From NCBI RefSeq assembly GCF_000497575.1, contig NZ_APJI01000011.1, positions 1-64,000 of the forward strand: 64,000 bases of DNA. The letters are read 5' to 3'. A program made the translations under genes and the position numbers. Below the pieces are notes generated by a model. The model made no database searches, was not told where the DNA came from, and worked only from the letters and a program-made list of their open reading frames with translations. This stretch comes from Afipia sp. OHSU_II-C1. GTDB taxonomy: Bacteria; Pseudomonadota; Alphaproteobacteria; Rhizobiales; Xanthobacteraceae. Below, one piece after another: positions 8,207-17,391 of the stretch (positions within the stretch are counted from its first letter, which is position 1; each line of letters begins with the position of its first letter).

Positions 8207-9223
8207 ATGCGTTTGGTGCCACGCGCCTTCGCAAAAACCACTGATCGAATGAGGCGGCGCGATTTCGTTGCACTCGTTGGCAGTGCGTTGGCATGGATGG
8301 CCCCGGCCCGCGCGCAGACCATGCCAGTCATAGGATATCTCGGCTCGGAAACCCCGGAACGCTACGCCAGCCGCCTCAATGCCTTCCGCGGCGGCCTGGC
8401 AGAAGCCGGGTACACCGAAGGGCGCAATGTTGCGATCGAGTTTCGATGGGCGGAAGGCCAATACAGCCGGTTGCCGGCGCTCGCTGCGGACCTTGCAAAA
8501 CGTCAGGTGAATCTCATCGTCGCTGCGGGCGGCGCTGAGGTGGCATTAGCGGCAAAGTCGGCGACAACAACAATCCCGATTGTCTTTGAGATGGGCGGCG
8601 ATCCTATCGTACTCGGCGTGGTGGACAGCATGTCCCGGCCGGGGGGCAACCTCACCGGTGTGTCCAGCCTGAGCGTGGAGGTTTCGCGCAAGCGCCTGGA
8701 GTTCATGCATGAGGTGCGCCCGGACGCCAAAACGTTCGCCGTGGCCATTAATCCCACGAGTCCGACCTCTGACACGCAGTTGACGAACCTCCGTACCGCA
8801 GCGGAAAGCCTCGGATTGGAGCTGATGGTGCTGAGAACCAGTTCCGAACAGGAATTCGACGAAATGTTCGCCGTCGTGCGTAATGCACGTGCGGGTGGCC
8901 TTGTCTTCAGCTCCGATCCTTATTTCACCTACCGCAGTCAGCAGCTGGCCGTCCTCGCCGCGCGTCATGCCGTACCTGCGATGACCCAATCCCGAGATTT
9001 CCCGCTTGCCGGCGGGCTGATGAGCTATGGCGGGGACTTCAGTCAGTCGCACCGTCACACCGGCATGTATGCCGGCCGCATTCTCAAAGGCGAGAAGCCT
9101 TCCAATTTGCCGGTGCAGCGGGTTACCAAGGTCGAGTTGTTCATCAATCTGAAAGCCGCGAGCGCCCTCGGCATATCCTTCCCGCCCTTGCTTTTAAGCA
9201 GCGCCGACGAGGTCATCGAATGA
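8207..9223 (+). CDS. ABC-type periplasmic substrate-binding protein (ABC_sub_bind family)
   Basis: A 338-residue protein of the TrpX/ABC_sub_bind type. The ATG at 8207 follows a good GGAGGG site; longer starts lack one. A twin-arginine-like export signal (R-M-R-R-R-D-F-V-A-L-V-G, cleavage after A-R-A) lies near residues 14-37. The family core follows: V-I-G-Y-L-G-S, R-N-V-A-I-E-F-R-W-A-E-G and D-P-I-x-L-G-V-V. No permease or ATPase gene is adjacent. Instead a membrane cyclase gene begins 33 bp downstream, which suggests a sensory role. The ligand is unknown. Confidence 0.88.
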   Translation: MRLVPRAFAKTTDRMRRRDFVALVGSALAWMAPARAQTMPVIGYLGSETPERYASRLNAFRGGLAEAGYTEGRNVAIEFRWAEGQYSRLPALAADLAKRQVNLIVAAGGAEVALAAKSATTTIPIVFEMGGDPIVLGVVDSMSRPGGNLTGVSSLSVEVSRKRLEFMHEVRPDAKTFAVAINPTSPTSDTQLTNLRTAAESLGLELMVLRTSSEQEFDEMFAVVRNARAGGLVFSSDPYFTYRSQQLAVLAARHAVPAMTQSRDFPLAGGLMSYGGDFSQSHRHTGMYAGRILKGEKPSNLPVQRVTKVELFINLKAASALGISFPPLLLSSADEVIE

Positions 9224-9256
9224 CCTGGCCGCCTGGCCGTGACACGAGATAGGTCG

Positions 9257-10981
9257 ATGTCCACTCCCCTCGTCGCTCCGCGCACGTCATTGTTCAAAAA
9301 ATACTTTCGCGCGCTGTTTGCGGCAGCGGTCGTACCGCTCCTGATTGCGGGCGGGAGCGAGGCGTGGTTCGGCTATCACGATCAGCGTGCGCGGTTGAAT
9401 GATCTTCTGAACGCGGAAGCCCGGTTTGCGGCCGTCAACATTCAGGACTTCATCGAAGGCATCCGGGATCAGCTTGGCTGGGTTGTCCAACTGCCATGGT
9501 CGGAAGATTCCGGCGAGAGGCGAAGGCTCGACGCCCTGCGCCTGCTGCGTCAGGTCCCGGCCATCGAAAGCCTCACCCTGGTCGACCCAGCCGGAAAGGA
9601 ACGGCTGTTTGTGTCCCGCATCAGCCTGAACAGGATTGAGGGCGGTGCCGATCTTTCCGCGAAACCTGCTGTGATCGCAGCCCGTTCAGACCGGATCTGG
9701 TTTGGCCCGGTGACGTTCTATCACGGCTCAGAACCTTTCATGACCGTCGCGGTGGCGGGCAACCGCTTGGCGGACGGCGTGGCCATTGCCGAAGTGAATC
9801 TGAAATTCATCTGGGAGGTTATCTCGGGGATACGCGTCGGACGCACCGGCGAGGCCTTCGTGCTTGATAAGCCGGGCCGCCTCGTCGCTCATCCAGACAT
9901 CAGCCTTGTGCTGCGGGCTGATGAAACCGCGCAGCAGCCACTCCGTGACCTGCGGACAGCCATTCTCGCCCGGCCGAGCCAGGCCGCGGCCGGTCAGGAC
10001 ATCGCGGGCAAGACAGTGCTGGCCGCGATGGCGCAGATTCCCGGCATCGACTGGAATGTCATCGTCAAGCAACCCGTTGCCGAGGCATTCGGGCCGATCT
10101 ACGCGGCGCTTTGGCGAACTGCGGCATTGCTCATCGCCGGCGCAGCCCTCGCAGGAATCCTCGCCTACTGGCTGACCCAGCGCATGATCGGGCCGATACG
10201 TCTGCTGGAAGACGGGGTCGCTCAGATTGGCGCGGGAAATTTTCAACACCGCATCCAGCTTGCGACAAGGGATGAATTTGAACGGCTTGCGACCCGGTTC
10301 AACGAAATGGCGGGTGAGCTGGCGATTTCACAGGAACGCTCAGAACGCATCAGCAGACTCAAGCGGTTTCTCGCGCCCCAAGTCGCCGAACTGATTGACC
10401 GTATCGGAGACGACCGCGTTCTTGACGGGCGCCGTGTCGATGTGGTCGCGATATTCTGTGACATGCGAGGCTTTACCGCGTTCTCGGCGCGGGCTGAGCC
10501 CGAAACCATCCTGGGCGTGCTGCGTGAATACTACGACACGCTCGAAAAGGTCGTCAGCGCCCACGAGGCAACTCTGATCAGCTTCTCGGGCGATGGCGCG
10601 ATGGTGCTGGTCAACGCACCGGTTGCCTGCCCGGACCCGGCATTACGCGCCGTCAATACGGCGATCGACATGCAAATAAACGTGCAGAAACTCCTGACCA
10701 GTTGGCACGCACTCGACCATCGGCTCGGCTTCGGCGTTGGACTCGCAAAGGGACCGGCTACCGTTGGAAAGATCGGCTCCGAGGGGCGCCTTCACTACAG
10801 CGCGATCGGCACCGTCGTGAATCTCGCTTCGCGTCTATGCTCAAGCGCGAAAAACTCCGAAATCCTGATCGATCGCATTGCTGCGTCCGCATTGGCTTCG
10901 AGCGTGCCTCTTGTTGAACTAGACGCGCAGACTTTGAAGGGGTTCAATGAGCCCGTTCCCGTGTTTTCCGTTGTGTTTTGA
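9257..10981 (+). CDS. Membrane adenylate/guanylate cyclase with Cache and HAMP domains
   Basis: A 574-residue receptor cyclase: TM1 about 18-36, extracytoplasmic Cache-type sensor 40-285, TM2 about 288-308, HAMP 309-360 and class III catalytic domain 390-560. Metal-binding Asp are D402 (F-C-D-M-R-G-F) and D446 (S-G-D-G). Transition-state residues are N522 and R526 (V-V-N-L-A-S-R-L). The purine-selecting Lys and Asp of adenylate cyclases are Ser442 and Thr519 here; Thr at that place is a class IIIb trait, so the product nucleotide is uncertain. ATG 9257 is preferred over GTG 9239. Probably co-transcribed with the upstream binding protein. Confidence 0.9.
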   Translation: MSTPLVAPRTSLFKKYFRALFAAAVVPLLIAGGSEAWFGYHDQRARLNDLLNAEARFAAVNIQDFIEGIRDQLGWVVQLPWSEDSGERRRLDALRLLRQVPAIESLTLVDPAGKERLFVSRISLNRIEGGADLSAKPAVIAARSDRIWFGPVTFYHGSEPFMTVAVAGNRLADGVAIAEVNLKFIWEVISGIRVGRTGEAFVLDKPGRLVAHPDISLVLRADETAQQPLRDLRTAILARPSQAAAGQDIAGKTVLAAMAQIPGIDWNVIVKQPVAEAFGPIYAALWRTAALLIAGAALAGILAYWLTQRMIGPIRLLEDGVAQIGAGNFQHRIQLATRDEFERLATRFNEMAGELAISQERSERISRLKRFLAPQVAELIDRIGDDRVLDGRRVDVVAIFCDMRGFTAFSARAEPETILGVLREYYDTLEKVVSAHEATLISFSGDGAMVLVNAPVACPDPALRAVNTAIDMQINVQKLLTSWHALDHRLGFGVGLAKGPATVGKIGSEGRLHYSAIGTVVNLASRLCSSAKNSEILIDRIAASALASSVPLVELDAQTLKGFNEPVPVFSVVF

Positions 10982-11076
10982 CACCAAGCAGGCCGCACTG
11001 CGTGCGGCAAAAAACAGGAATTTTCGAGCGATTTCGGCTGGATTTCAGGCCATCATTGGCTATGGTGCGCCCCTCA

Positions 11077-11153
11077 GCGCTCCTAGCTCAGCTGGATAGA
11101 GCATCGGATTTCGATTCCGAGGGTCGGGAGTTCGAATCTCTCGGAGCGCGCCA
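11077..11153 (+). tRNA. tRNA-Arg(TCG)
   Basis: A complete 77-base tRNA: acceptor GCGCTCC/GGAGCGC fully paired, D-arm GCTC/GAGC, anticodon arm TCGGA-TTTCGAT-TCCGA (anticodon TCG), T-arm GGGAG-TTCGAAT-CTCTC, discriminator G and encoded CCA. It reads Arg CGA codons. A near-identical but damaged relative sits at 2511-2587 on the other strand. Confidence 0.96.
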
Positions 11154-11456
11154 TTCCCGGTCACAAAGACGGCATCGTCGGACCGAGGGTTTTCCTGCAA
11201 CCCTGCCCGCACGCTCGTCGCATCCATGGCTTCCTGATGCGGATTTGCGTGGCTTGAGCCCGACCAGAAGCGCCCTTGCCGAAGCCGGATGCCGATTATG
11301 ACAGTCAAAACCCGGCGTTTTGAATTGCCAATGGAGGCATCTTTCGGCATGGCTTGCCGAGCTTTGCACGGCGGTGGCACCTGCGTGCCTATGGCGCTTT
11401 AAACGAATCGCGCCGCCGGGCTATTCAGGACGCACTTCCAATTGAGGGAGGACACG
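11154..11456. other. 303-bp intergenic region
   Basis: Lies between the tRNA and the 466-residue unknown gene. I see no gene, terminator or clear promoter; only the ribosome-binding site GAGGGAGGAC just before the GTG start at 11457. Confidence 0.5.
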
Positions 11457-12857
11457 GTGAGCGGCAACGAAGGGCTTCTGCCTTCAAACTCTGAGCACAG
11501 GTTTTATCAGGGCCTCGCCGCGACCTGCGTCGCCAATTTTCTTCAGGCCACCAACTTCCTCTCCGACCGTTTCCTGCGGCGCGCCTATTATGCATCGGCG
11601 AAGATCGACGAGCTTTACCGCAACTCGATGAACAGCGCCTTTTCCGCGCAGGAGGCGTTTCTTGTCACCGGTGCGCCGCATGCATCGGCCTATTATCCGC
11701 GGGACTTCGCCTGGTTCTATCCGGATGTTCTCGATCCGCAGACCATCATCAATGCCGAAGACGCGGCGCGCCGGGTTCGTCTGCTGGAAAAAAGCGTGCG
11801 CTTGATGCTGGGCGCGGTGCGCTCGGGCATCATCACGACGACGCTCATTCCCGTGAAACGCAATCGCTACATCGGCGCCAACTATTTCGCGCTGCCGTCG
11901 GACACGCTCCTCGGCGTGCAGGGTGGTCTGGAGCAGATCGTTCGCGCTGACCGGCGAGCCTCGCCTTATGAGGACCTGACGAAAGCAGCCGATACAGGCC
12001 GGGCGTTGCTTGCCGAATATCGCGCCGACCTGAAGAAATCAGTCCTCGATCTTGCAAGCAGTCTCGAGCCTTACAAAGGTGACGACATCCAAACCCTGCT
12101 TTGCGACGTCCGTGCTCCCCGCTCGGCTGCGACGGACACCCGCGCGGAGCGGCTGCGCTTCGTCACCAATGCCAGCGTCTACGCAACGTTCCAGCAGAGC
12201 ATCCGGCTCGGCATCGTTGATGAAAGCGAACTGGAGAAAATCCTCGGACGCAGTCTCTCGCAATACAAGACAGAGTTGCTTCAGCTGTTCGGCCGCGACG
12301 GCTACATCAAGCATAGCCTCGACTGCAAGGCGGAAGCGCCCGCCTTCTCCATCGCGCTCGATTTCGTCAATGTGCAGCACGGATTCTGGGATTTCAGAAA
12401 CGAGGCCGAGCGCGCGCTGTTCAGCGCAACCACCGATCTCATCCTCGCTGAACCGCGTTTCCGGATTCCAGACACGTTCCACTTTTTCGTATCAGCGGAT
12501 AATCCGCGCAAGAAACTCATCCACCGGATCGCCACGCCGTCCTATCAAGGCCGGTCCGCATGGCCGACATTCAATGTCGAGTTCGCCGACCGCATGCTCG
12601 AACATGACGAATTCTCCGGTACCGAGAAGTACCGGCCCTACGCCCGCGAAATCCTGCGCCACATCCATCACGCCACGGAGACGCATGGCGGATACCAGGA
12701 ACTGTTGTCCGAAAATGGCCTGCAGTACCGCACCTGGGCCTACCGGGGCGCCATCGCGCACTCCTGGTTTCCCCGCTTTCTGACCGTGTGGAGCAGAGCC
12801 TTCGGCGCTCCACTGATCGACTGGACGCAGCAACAATCCGACAAAGCGTTCGCGTAA
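11457..12857 (+). CDS. Unknown protein, possibly an alpha/alpha-barrel glycosidase-like fold
   Basis: A 466-residue soluble protein. The GTG start at 11457 follows GGGAGGAC with good spacing. There is no signal peptide. Helix-rich, with aromatic/acidic blocks such as Y-Y-P-R-D-F-A-W-F-Y-P-D and G-L-Q-Y-R-T-W-A-Y-R-G-A-I-A-H-S-W. The R-D-F-A-W type motif recalls (alpha/alpha)6-barrel glycoside hydrolases, but I cannot assign a family or a catalytic pair. It stands alone, convergent with oxyR. Confidence 0.6.
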   Translation: MSGNEGLLPSNSEHRFYQGLAATCVANFLQATNFLSDRFLRRAYYASAKIDELYRNSMNSAFSAQEAFLVTGAPHASAYYPRDFAWFYPDVLDPQTIINAEDAARRVRLLEKSVRLMLGAVRSGIITTTLIPVKRNRYIGANYFALPSDTLLGVQGGLEQIVRADRRASPYEDLTKAADTGRALLAEYRADLKKSVLDLASSLEPYKGDDIQTLLCDVRAPRSAATDTRAERLRFVTNASVYATFQQSIRLGIVDESELEKILGRSLSQYKTELLQLFGRDGYIKHSLDCKAEAPAFSIALDFVNVQHGFWDFRNEAERALFSATTDLILAEPRFRIPDTFHFFVSADNPRKKLIHRIATPSYQGRSAWPTFNVEFADRMLEHDEFSGTEKYRPYAREILRHIHHATETHGGYQELLSENGLQYRTWAYRGAIAHSWFPRFLTVWSRAFGAPLIDWTQQQSDKAFA

Positions 12858-12900
12858 GCGCTTCTTCAATAAGCCTTGGGGTCTTGGCGCCCCAGCATCG

Positions 12901-13800
12901 TCATTGTGATTGCCCGGCCGCCGCCGCTGAAATCATCTGACCAAGTTCTTCAAAATGGCGCTTGCGGGGTGAGCTTCGGCGCCAGGCCAGCCCGATCACG
13001 CGTTGCGGCTCCGGATCGGCGAACCGCATCAGATGAATGTCGCCTCGCCGGCTTTCGAGCGGCACCGCCAATTCAGGCAGCAATGTCATGCCGAGACCGT
13101 GCGCCACCATCTGGACCAGTGTGGACAGGCTCGACGCGCCAAAGGTGTTGATGTTCTCGATCCGCCGCAGATTGCAAAAGGCCAGCGCCTGATCCCGCAT
13201 GCAGTGCCCTTCTTCCAGAAGCAGCAGGCGGTCGTCTTCCAGAAGATCGGGTGTCGCCTTGACCCTGTTCGACATGCGGTGCGTGGTCGCCATCGCCAGC
13301 AGAAAGCGATCGTCAAACAACCGGATCGTCTCGATGTCAGGGTGCTCGACCGGCAACGCGAGCAACAACAGATCGAGCTGACCGTCGGCAAGTTCGCTGA
13401 TGAGGGTTTGGGTCTGGGTTTCGCGAATATGCAGATCAAGATCGGGAAACCTGTCCCGGATCATCGGCAGCAGTTGCGGCAGGATGTATGGTGCCACCGA
13501 AGGGATGACGCCGAGGCGCAGAGGGCCGGACAGCACATTTCCCTGCCGCCGCGCAACATCGACGATGTCACGCACATCGGCAAGAACGCGCGCTGCACGC
13601 TGGGCGATCTCCTTGCCGCCTTCGGTCAGCATCACGCCATTACGGCCGCGCTCCAGAAGCTGAATTCCGAGCGATTTCTCCAGCTCCTGCACCTGCATCG
13701 AGAGCGCAGGCTGCGTCACAGCGCAGTGCTCCGCAGCCTTGCCGAAATGGCCTGAGCGGGCCACGGCGTCGAAGTATTTGAGCTGCTTGAGAGAGACCAT
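12901..13800 (-). CDS. oxyR: OxyR, hydrogen-peroxide-sensing LysR regulator
   Basis: A 299-residue LysR-type regulator: winged helix 1-60 with typical H-F-G-K-A-A-E-H-C-A-V-T-Q-P-A-L-S, and effector domain 92-295. The redox cysteines are C200 and C209 in E-E-G-H-C-M-R-D-Q-A-L-A-F-C, the exact OxyR signature. Oxidation by peroxide forms their disulfide and activates antioxidant genes. No katG or ahpC is in this window, so its main targets lie elsewhere. The 73-bp upstream gap is AT-rich but has no operator I can define. Confidence 0.95.
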   Translation of the reverse strand: MVSLKQLKYFDAVARSGHFGKAAEHCAVTQPALSMQVQELEKSLGIQLLERGRNGVMLTEGGKEIAQRAARVLADVRDIVDVARRQGNVLSGPLRLGVIPSVAPYILPQLLPMIRDRFPDLDLHIRETQTQTLISELADGQLDLLLLALPVEHPDIETIRLFDDRFLLAMATTHRMSNRVKATPDLLEDDRLLLLEEGHCMRDQALAFCNLRRIENINTFGASSLSTLVQMVAHGLGMTLLPELAVPLESRRGDIHLMRFADPEPQRVIGLAWRRSSPRKRHFEELGQMISAAAAGQSQ

Positions 13801-13873
13801 CGATCAGTTCTTCTTATTCATAATCGTTACTAATACGATCAGACCTGATTGAAAAGTCCTGTTCCGGGCACTC

Positions 13874-14662
13874 TCATCGGTTTGATCGCAGCGCAGCCAC
13901 GATGGCATCGAGACCGTCGGTCAAGGCTGCAGGTCCCGGTTGCAGGATCAGCGGCGACTTGATCTCCACGATCCGATCGTCGCGCACCGCAGCAATCACG
14001 TCCCAGCCCGGCCGCTGCCGGATCTTATCCGGGACGACTTTCTTCCCGCACCATGACGCAAGGATCACATCCGGATTGGCTGCGATCACAGCCTCGGGCG
14101 CAACGATGCGGTCCTTCGCAGACTTTGCCTTGGCAAGATGCGGAAACACATCTTCGCCGCCGGCGATGGAAATCAGTTCCGAGACCCAGCCGATGCCGCT
14201 AATCAGGGGATCGTCCCATTCCTCGAAATAGACTTTGGGACGTATCCGTCTCGCGCCTTCGATCGCGGCGACCCCGGCGAGCCGCCGCTCGAACTGCGAT
14301 GCGAGCGCGTCCGCCTTTTTCGCTTCCCCGATCACTCCACCGAGCGTGCGGATCATTGCCAGAATGCCGGCGACGTCGCGCTGATTGAAGACGTGGACCG
14401 CAACCCCTGCCCGCACCAGCTCGGCGACGATATCGGCCTGCAAATCCGAGAATGCCAGAACCAGATCGGGGTGGAGCGCGAGTATCTTCGGGACGTCGGC
14501 TGATATGAACGCCGAGACGCGCGGCTTCTCGCGCCGCACCTGCGGTGGCCGCACCGCGTATCCCGACACGCCGACAATGCGATCCTGCTCGCCGATCAGA
14601 TAGAGCGTCTCAACCGTCTCTTCGGTGAGGCACACGATGCGGCGTGGCGGAAATGCAGTCAT
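13874..14662 (-). CDS. BtuF-like cobalamin/iron-siderophore binding-protein family member without signal peptide
   Basis: A 262-residue protein of the helical-backbone metal-receptor (BtuF/FhuD) fold: opening R-R-I-V-C-L-T-E-E-T-V-E-T-L, then H-P-D-L-V-L-A-F-S-D-L, then N-P-D-V-I-L-A-S-W. No signal peptide is visible from the ATG at 14662, nor from the longer start at 14689, which adds only a Gly/Cys-rich stretch. It is therefore probably not a classical periplasmic receptor unless the true start is missed. No BtuC/BtuD genes and no cobalamin riboswitch are present nearby. Confidence 0.75.
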   Translation of the reverse strand: MTAFPPRRIVCLTEETVETLYLIGEQDRIVGVSGYAVRPPQVRREKPRVSAFISADVPKILALHPDLVLAFSDLQADIVAELVRAGVAVHVFNQRDVAGILAMIRTLGGVIGEAKKADALASQFERRLAGVAAIEGARRIRPKVYFEEWDDPLISGIGWVSELISIAGGEDVFPHLAKAKSAKDRIVAPEAVIAANPDVILASWCGKKVVPDKIRQRPGWDVIAAVRDDRIVEIKSPLILQPGPAALTDGLDAIVAALRSNR

Positions 14663-14719
14663 ACCAGAACAACACCCGCCGCCCGACAAAAGTCGATACG
14701 GGCCGCCAGAAGGCTTGCC

Positions 14720-15535
14720 TCAGGGCCGCGCGACGTCGAAGACATCGCCGTCATATCCTGCCTCAAGCGGAATGCGCAGGCGCGTGGTTCCGTCCGCATT
14801 GCGGCTGATCTCAGGCACCACGGTCACGACAGACATCGTGCGGGCGTGGTCCATCGCCGCCTGCGCGGTGCCCAGCTTGTCGAGCTTGATCAGGTTGCGG
14901 ATGGTCGGAAACGGAAGATTGTAACGTCCGGACTCGGCGGCTTCGAGCGCGGCCTTCGGCGACAGCCAGACGGAATCCACGGATTCCCTTCCATCGTGCT
15001 TGCCGATCTGATCCGGCGGCGCGAGCGCCAGCAGGAAATGCGTGTCGAAACGCTTCGGCAGATTCACCGGCGTGATCCAGTGCGCGAAGAGCGCCAGCAG
15101 ATCGATGGCGGGAACGAGATCATGCTGGCGAAGAATGTCGGCGAAACGCAGCTTGCCCTCATCGAGCGCCTCACGGTGCGAACCGAGTTCCGCAGCCTTC
15201 GCCGCGGTGACCAGCGATGCCGATCCGCGCTGACGTGCCAGAAGGATTCCGCTTTCCTCGAATGTTTCACGAATGCCGCCGATCCGAATGGCCGCGGTCT
15301 CGATGTCGAGACCGCCGCGATCAGCAACCAGCGCCGGATTGGCCGCGATCTCCCGATCATCCGGGTCCATGCTGCCGCCGGGAAACACCAAGGCGCCGGA
15401 ACTGAACTCGATCTGGCGATTCCGCTGCACCATGAAGATTTCCATGCCGCCGGCCGCTTCCCGCAACAGGAGCACTGTGGATGCGGTCCGCAGCGCCTTC
15501 GATGGATCCGGAACGCTCTTGCTGCCGCTGCTCAT
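14720..15535 (-). CDS. NUDIX hydrolase (NUDT19-like)
   Basis: A 271-residue NUDIX protein. The Nudix box is split as in NUDT19/CoA-pyrophosphatase relatives: F-P-G-G-S-M-D at about 49-55, then about 35 residues later R-E-T-F-E-E-S-G-I with the metal-binding Glu residues. It hydrolyses a nucleoside-diphosphate-linked compound, possibly an acyl-CoA, which would fit the acyl-CoA genes upstream. Its ATG overlaps the stop codon of the preceding DapA-like gene by 1 bp, so the two are translationally coupled. Confidence 0.88.
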   Translation of the reverse strand: MSSGSKSVPDPSKALRTASTVLLLREAAGGMEIFMVQRNRQIEFSSGALVFPGGSMDPDDREIAANPALVADRGGLDIETAAIRIGGIRETFEESGILLARQRGSASLVTAAKAAELGSHREALDEGKLRFADILRQHDLVPAIDLLALFAHWITPVNLPKRFDTHFLLALAPPDQIGKHDGRESVDSVWLSPKAALEAAESGRYNLPFPTIRNLIKLDKLGTAQAAMDHARTMSVVTVVPEISRNADGTTRLRIPLEAGYDGDVFDVARP

Positions 15536-16464
15536 CAGATGTTGGCCCGTTTGTCGATGCGCCCCACGCGCGACAGAAGATAGTCCACTTCACTTCGCGC
15601 CAGCGCGCTCATGCTCGATCCCGGCTTGCGCTGGGCGTCCGACGCGATCTTGCCACGCTTCTTCAGGACGTACTTGCGAACCGCAAGGCCGACGCCCGGC
15701 TGCTGCTCGTAACGGATCAGCGGCAGATGCGCATCGAACAGATCGTGCGCGGCATCGCGCTTGCCGGCCTTCGACAGGTTGACGACATCCACCAGCAGGT
15801 CCGGAAACGCGTAGCCGGTCATGGCGCCGTCCACGCCCCGCTCCATTTCGAAATCGAGAAACAGTCCGCCGTTGCCCACCAAAATCGACAACGGCCGCAG
15901 CGAGCCATCCTTCTGGAAACCGCGCAGCGCCGAGATCTTTTCCAGCCCCGGCCAGTCTTCGTGCTTGAGCATCACGCACGACGGGCTGTCCATGACGATC
16001 TTGCGGATCACCGATGGCGTCATGACGACAGTCAACGTCAACGGATAGTCCTGCAACACCCACGGCACATCGCTGCCGATGGCCTCACTCGCCTGCCGGA
16101 AATATCCGAGAATTTGCTCATCGGTGCGCAGATGGGTCGGCGGCGCGATCATGACTGCCGCAGCGCCGGCATCCATGGATGCGCGCGCCAGTGTACGCAT
16201 CTGTGCGAAACCCGGTGCGGACACGCCCACGATAATCTGCTTGTCCTTCGCCCGCTTGATGAAGCGCGTCGCAACGTCGATGGATTCATTGCCTTCGAGT
16301 TTGGGCGCCTCACCGAGGATACCGAGGACCGTCACGCCGTTGCAGCCGACTTCCCCATAGAAATCGGTCAGGCGATCAATCGACTCATAATCGATGCGGC
16401 CGTCGTCGAAAAACGGAGTTGGTGCGATGGCGAACGTACCGCTCGCTTCGTGAGTTAGTTTCAT
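15535..16464 (-). CDS. Dihydrodipicolinate synthase/N-acetylneuraminate lyase family protein
   Basis: A 309-residue class I aldolase of the DapA superfamily with a TIM barrel. The Schiff-base lysine is K167 (C-V-M-L-K-H-E-D) and the assisting tyrosine Y140 (L-Q-D-Y-P). The canonical G-T-T-G-E block reads G-I-L-G-E (48-52), so it is unlikely to be the lysine-biosynthesis DapA. Substrate is probably a 2-oxo acid or its aldol product. It overlaps the NUDIX gene and is downstream of the SDR/MaoC/thiolase set. Confidence 0.85.
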   Translation of the reverse strand: MKLTHEASGTFAIAPTPFFDDGRIDYESIDRLTDFYGEVGCNGVTVLGILGEAPKLEGNESIDVATRFIKRAKDKQIIVGVSAPGFAQMRTLARASMDAGAAAVMIAPPTHLRTDEQILGYFRQASEAIGSDVPWVLQDYPLTLTVVMTPSVIRKIVMDSPSCVMLKHEDWPGLEKISALRGFQKDGSLRPLSILVGNGGLFLDFEMERGVDGAMTGYAFPDLLVDVVNLSKAGKRDAAHDLFDAHLPLIRYEQQPGVGLAVRKYVLKKRGKIASDAQRKPGSSMSALARSEVDYLLSRVGRIDKRANI

Positions 16465-16493
16465 GAGAGGAGGACTGCTTTCTTGTTTTTGTG

Positions 16494-17366
16494 TCAGTAG
16501 CTGCGCGGCACAATTCTAACGCCTTCGTCGAAAAAAATCTCGCTTGCATGGGCCGCAATGTCCTGCGGTTTCCACGGGCCGCCGGGCTTCCACCCCTCCC
16601 GCTCCAGGAGTTTTATCTCCCGGATACCTCGCGGGCCGGAAACGCCCAGCACCTTTCCGGTCTGTTCGCCGGACAGGGAACTCACCATGTAAAGCACCGC
16701 CGGCGCAATCTCGTCAGGCCCCATGGCGGCCCCCGGATTGTCGATGTAGCGCTGCAGATCCGCCGTCATGCGAGTCAGAGCGCCCGGCGCCAGCGTCCAG
16801 ACGCGGATATTGTACTTGCGTCCCTCATCCGTCAGCACATTGGACAGGCCGAAGATACCGCCCTTGGCCGCACCATAATTGCTCTGGCCGAAATTCCCGA
16901 AAAGCCCGGAGGTCGATGACGTATTGACGATGACGCCGCCACCGTTGTCCTTCATCCATTTGAAGACCGGCAGAGTGACGCAGAAGGTGCCTTTCAGATG
17001 CACCGTCATCACCTTGTCCCAGTTCTCCTCCGTCATCTTGGCGAATGTGCCGTCGCGCAGAATTCCGGCATTGTTGACCAGAATGTCCGCGCGGCCGAAA
17101 TGCCTGATCGCATCGTCGAACACCGACTGACCGCCCGCCATGGTCGAGATGTCCGATCCGTTGGCGATCGCCTTCCCGCCTTCTGCCTTGATGGCATCGA
17201 CAACCTTCTGCGCCATCGACTTGTCGGCGCCGCTGCCGTCGCGTGGCCCGCCAAGATCGTTGACGACCACCGACGCGCCTTCGCACGCAAACAGTTTGGC
17301 ATAGGCCTCGCCCAGACCACCGCCCGCGCCGGTGATGATCGCAACCTTGCCGTCGAGCAAACCCAT
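16494..17366 (-). CDS. Short-chain dehydrogenase, 3-hydroxyacyl-CoA dehydrogenase type
   Basis: A 290-residue SDR. ATG 17366 follows GGGAGGACTCG. Nucleotide-binding T-G-A-G-G-G-L-G (12-19), N-N-A-G (98-101) and the catalytic Ser150/151, Tyr164, Lys168. The opening M-G-L-L-D-G-K-V-A-I-I-T-G-A-G-G-G-L-G and overall length resemble the dehydrogenase part of peroxisomal multifunctional enzyme type 2. The next gene upstream encodes the matching hydratase-2, so the pair likely performs hydration and oxidation of a 2-enoyl-CoA. Confidence 0.9.
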   Translation of the reverse strand: MGLLDGKVAIITGAGGGLGEAYAKLFACEGASVVVNDLGGPRDGSGADKSMAQKVVDAIKAEGGKAIANGSDISTMAGGQSVFDDAIRHFGRADILVNNAGILRDGTFAKMTEENWDKVMTVHLKGTFCVTLPVFKWMKDNGGGVIVNTSSTSGLFGNFGQSNYGAAKGGIFGLSNVLTDEGRKYNIRVWTLAPGALTRMTADLQRYIDNPGAAMGPDEIAPAVLYMVSSLSGEQTGKVLGVSGPRGIREIKLLEREGWKPGGPWKPQDIAAHASEIFFDEGVRIVPRSY

Positions 17367-17391
17367 CGAGTCCTCCCGCTTTTTTCCTGCT

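Noticed and set aside
10991-11007. GCCGCAC/GTGCGGC hairpin after the cyclase gene as a terminator
   Set aside because: On the plus strand it is followed by A residues, not T; the T-run would be upstream in the minus direction, where no gene ends.
11060-11380. Minus-strand frames over the tRNA-Arg at 11077-11153
   Set aside because: They translate the antisense of the tRNA and have no domain or ribosome site.
13874-14662. Cobalamin riboswitch upstream of the BtuF-like gene
   Set aside because: The upstream interval is only about 60 bp before the NUDIX gene and shows no B12-box-like sequence.
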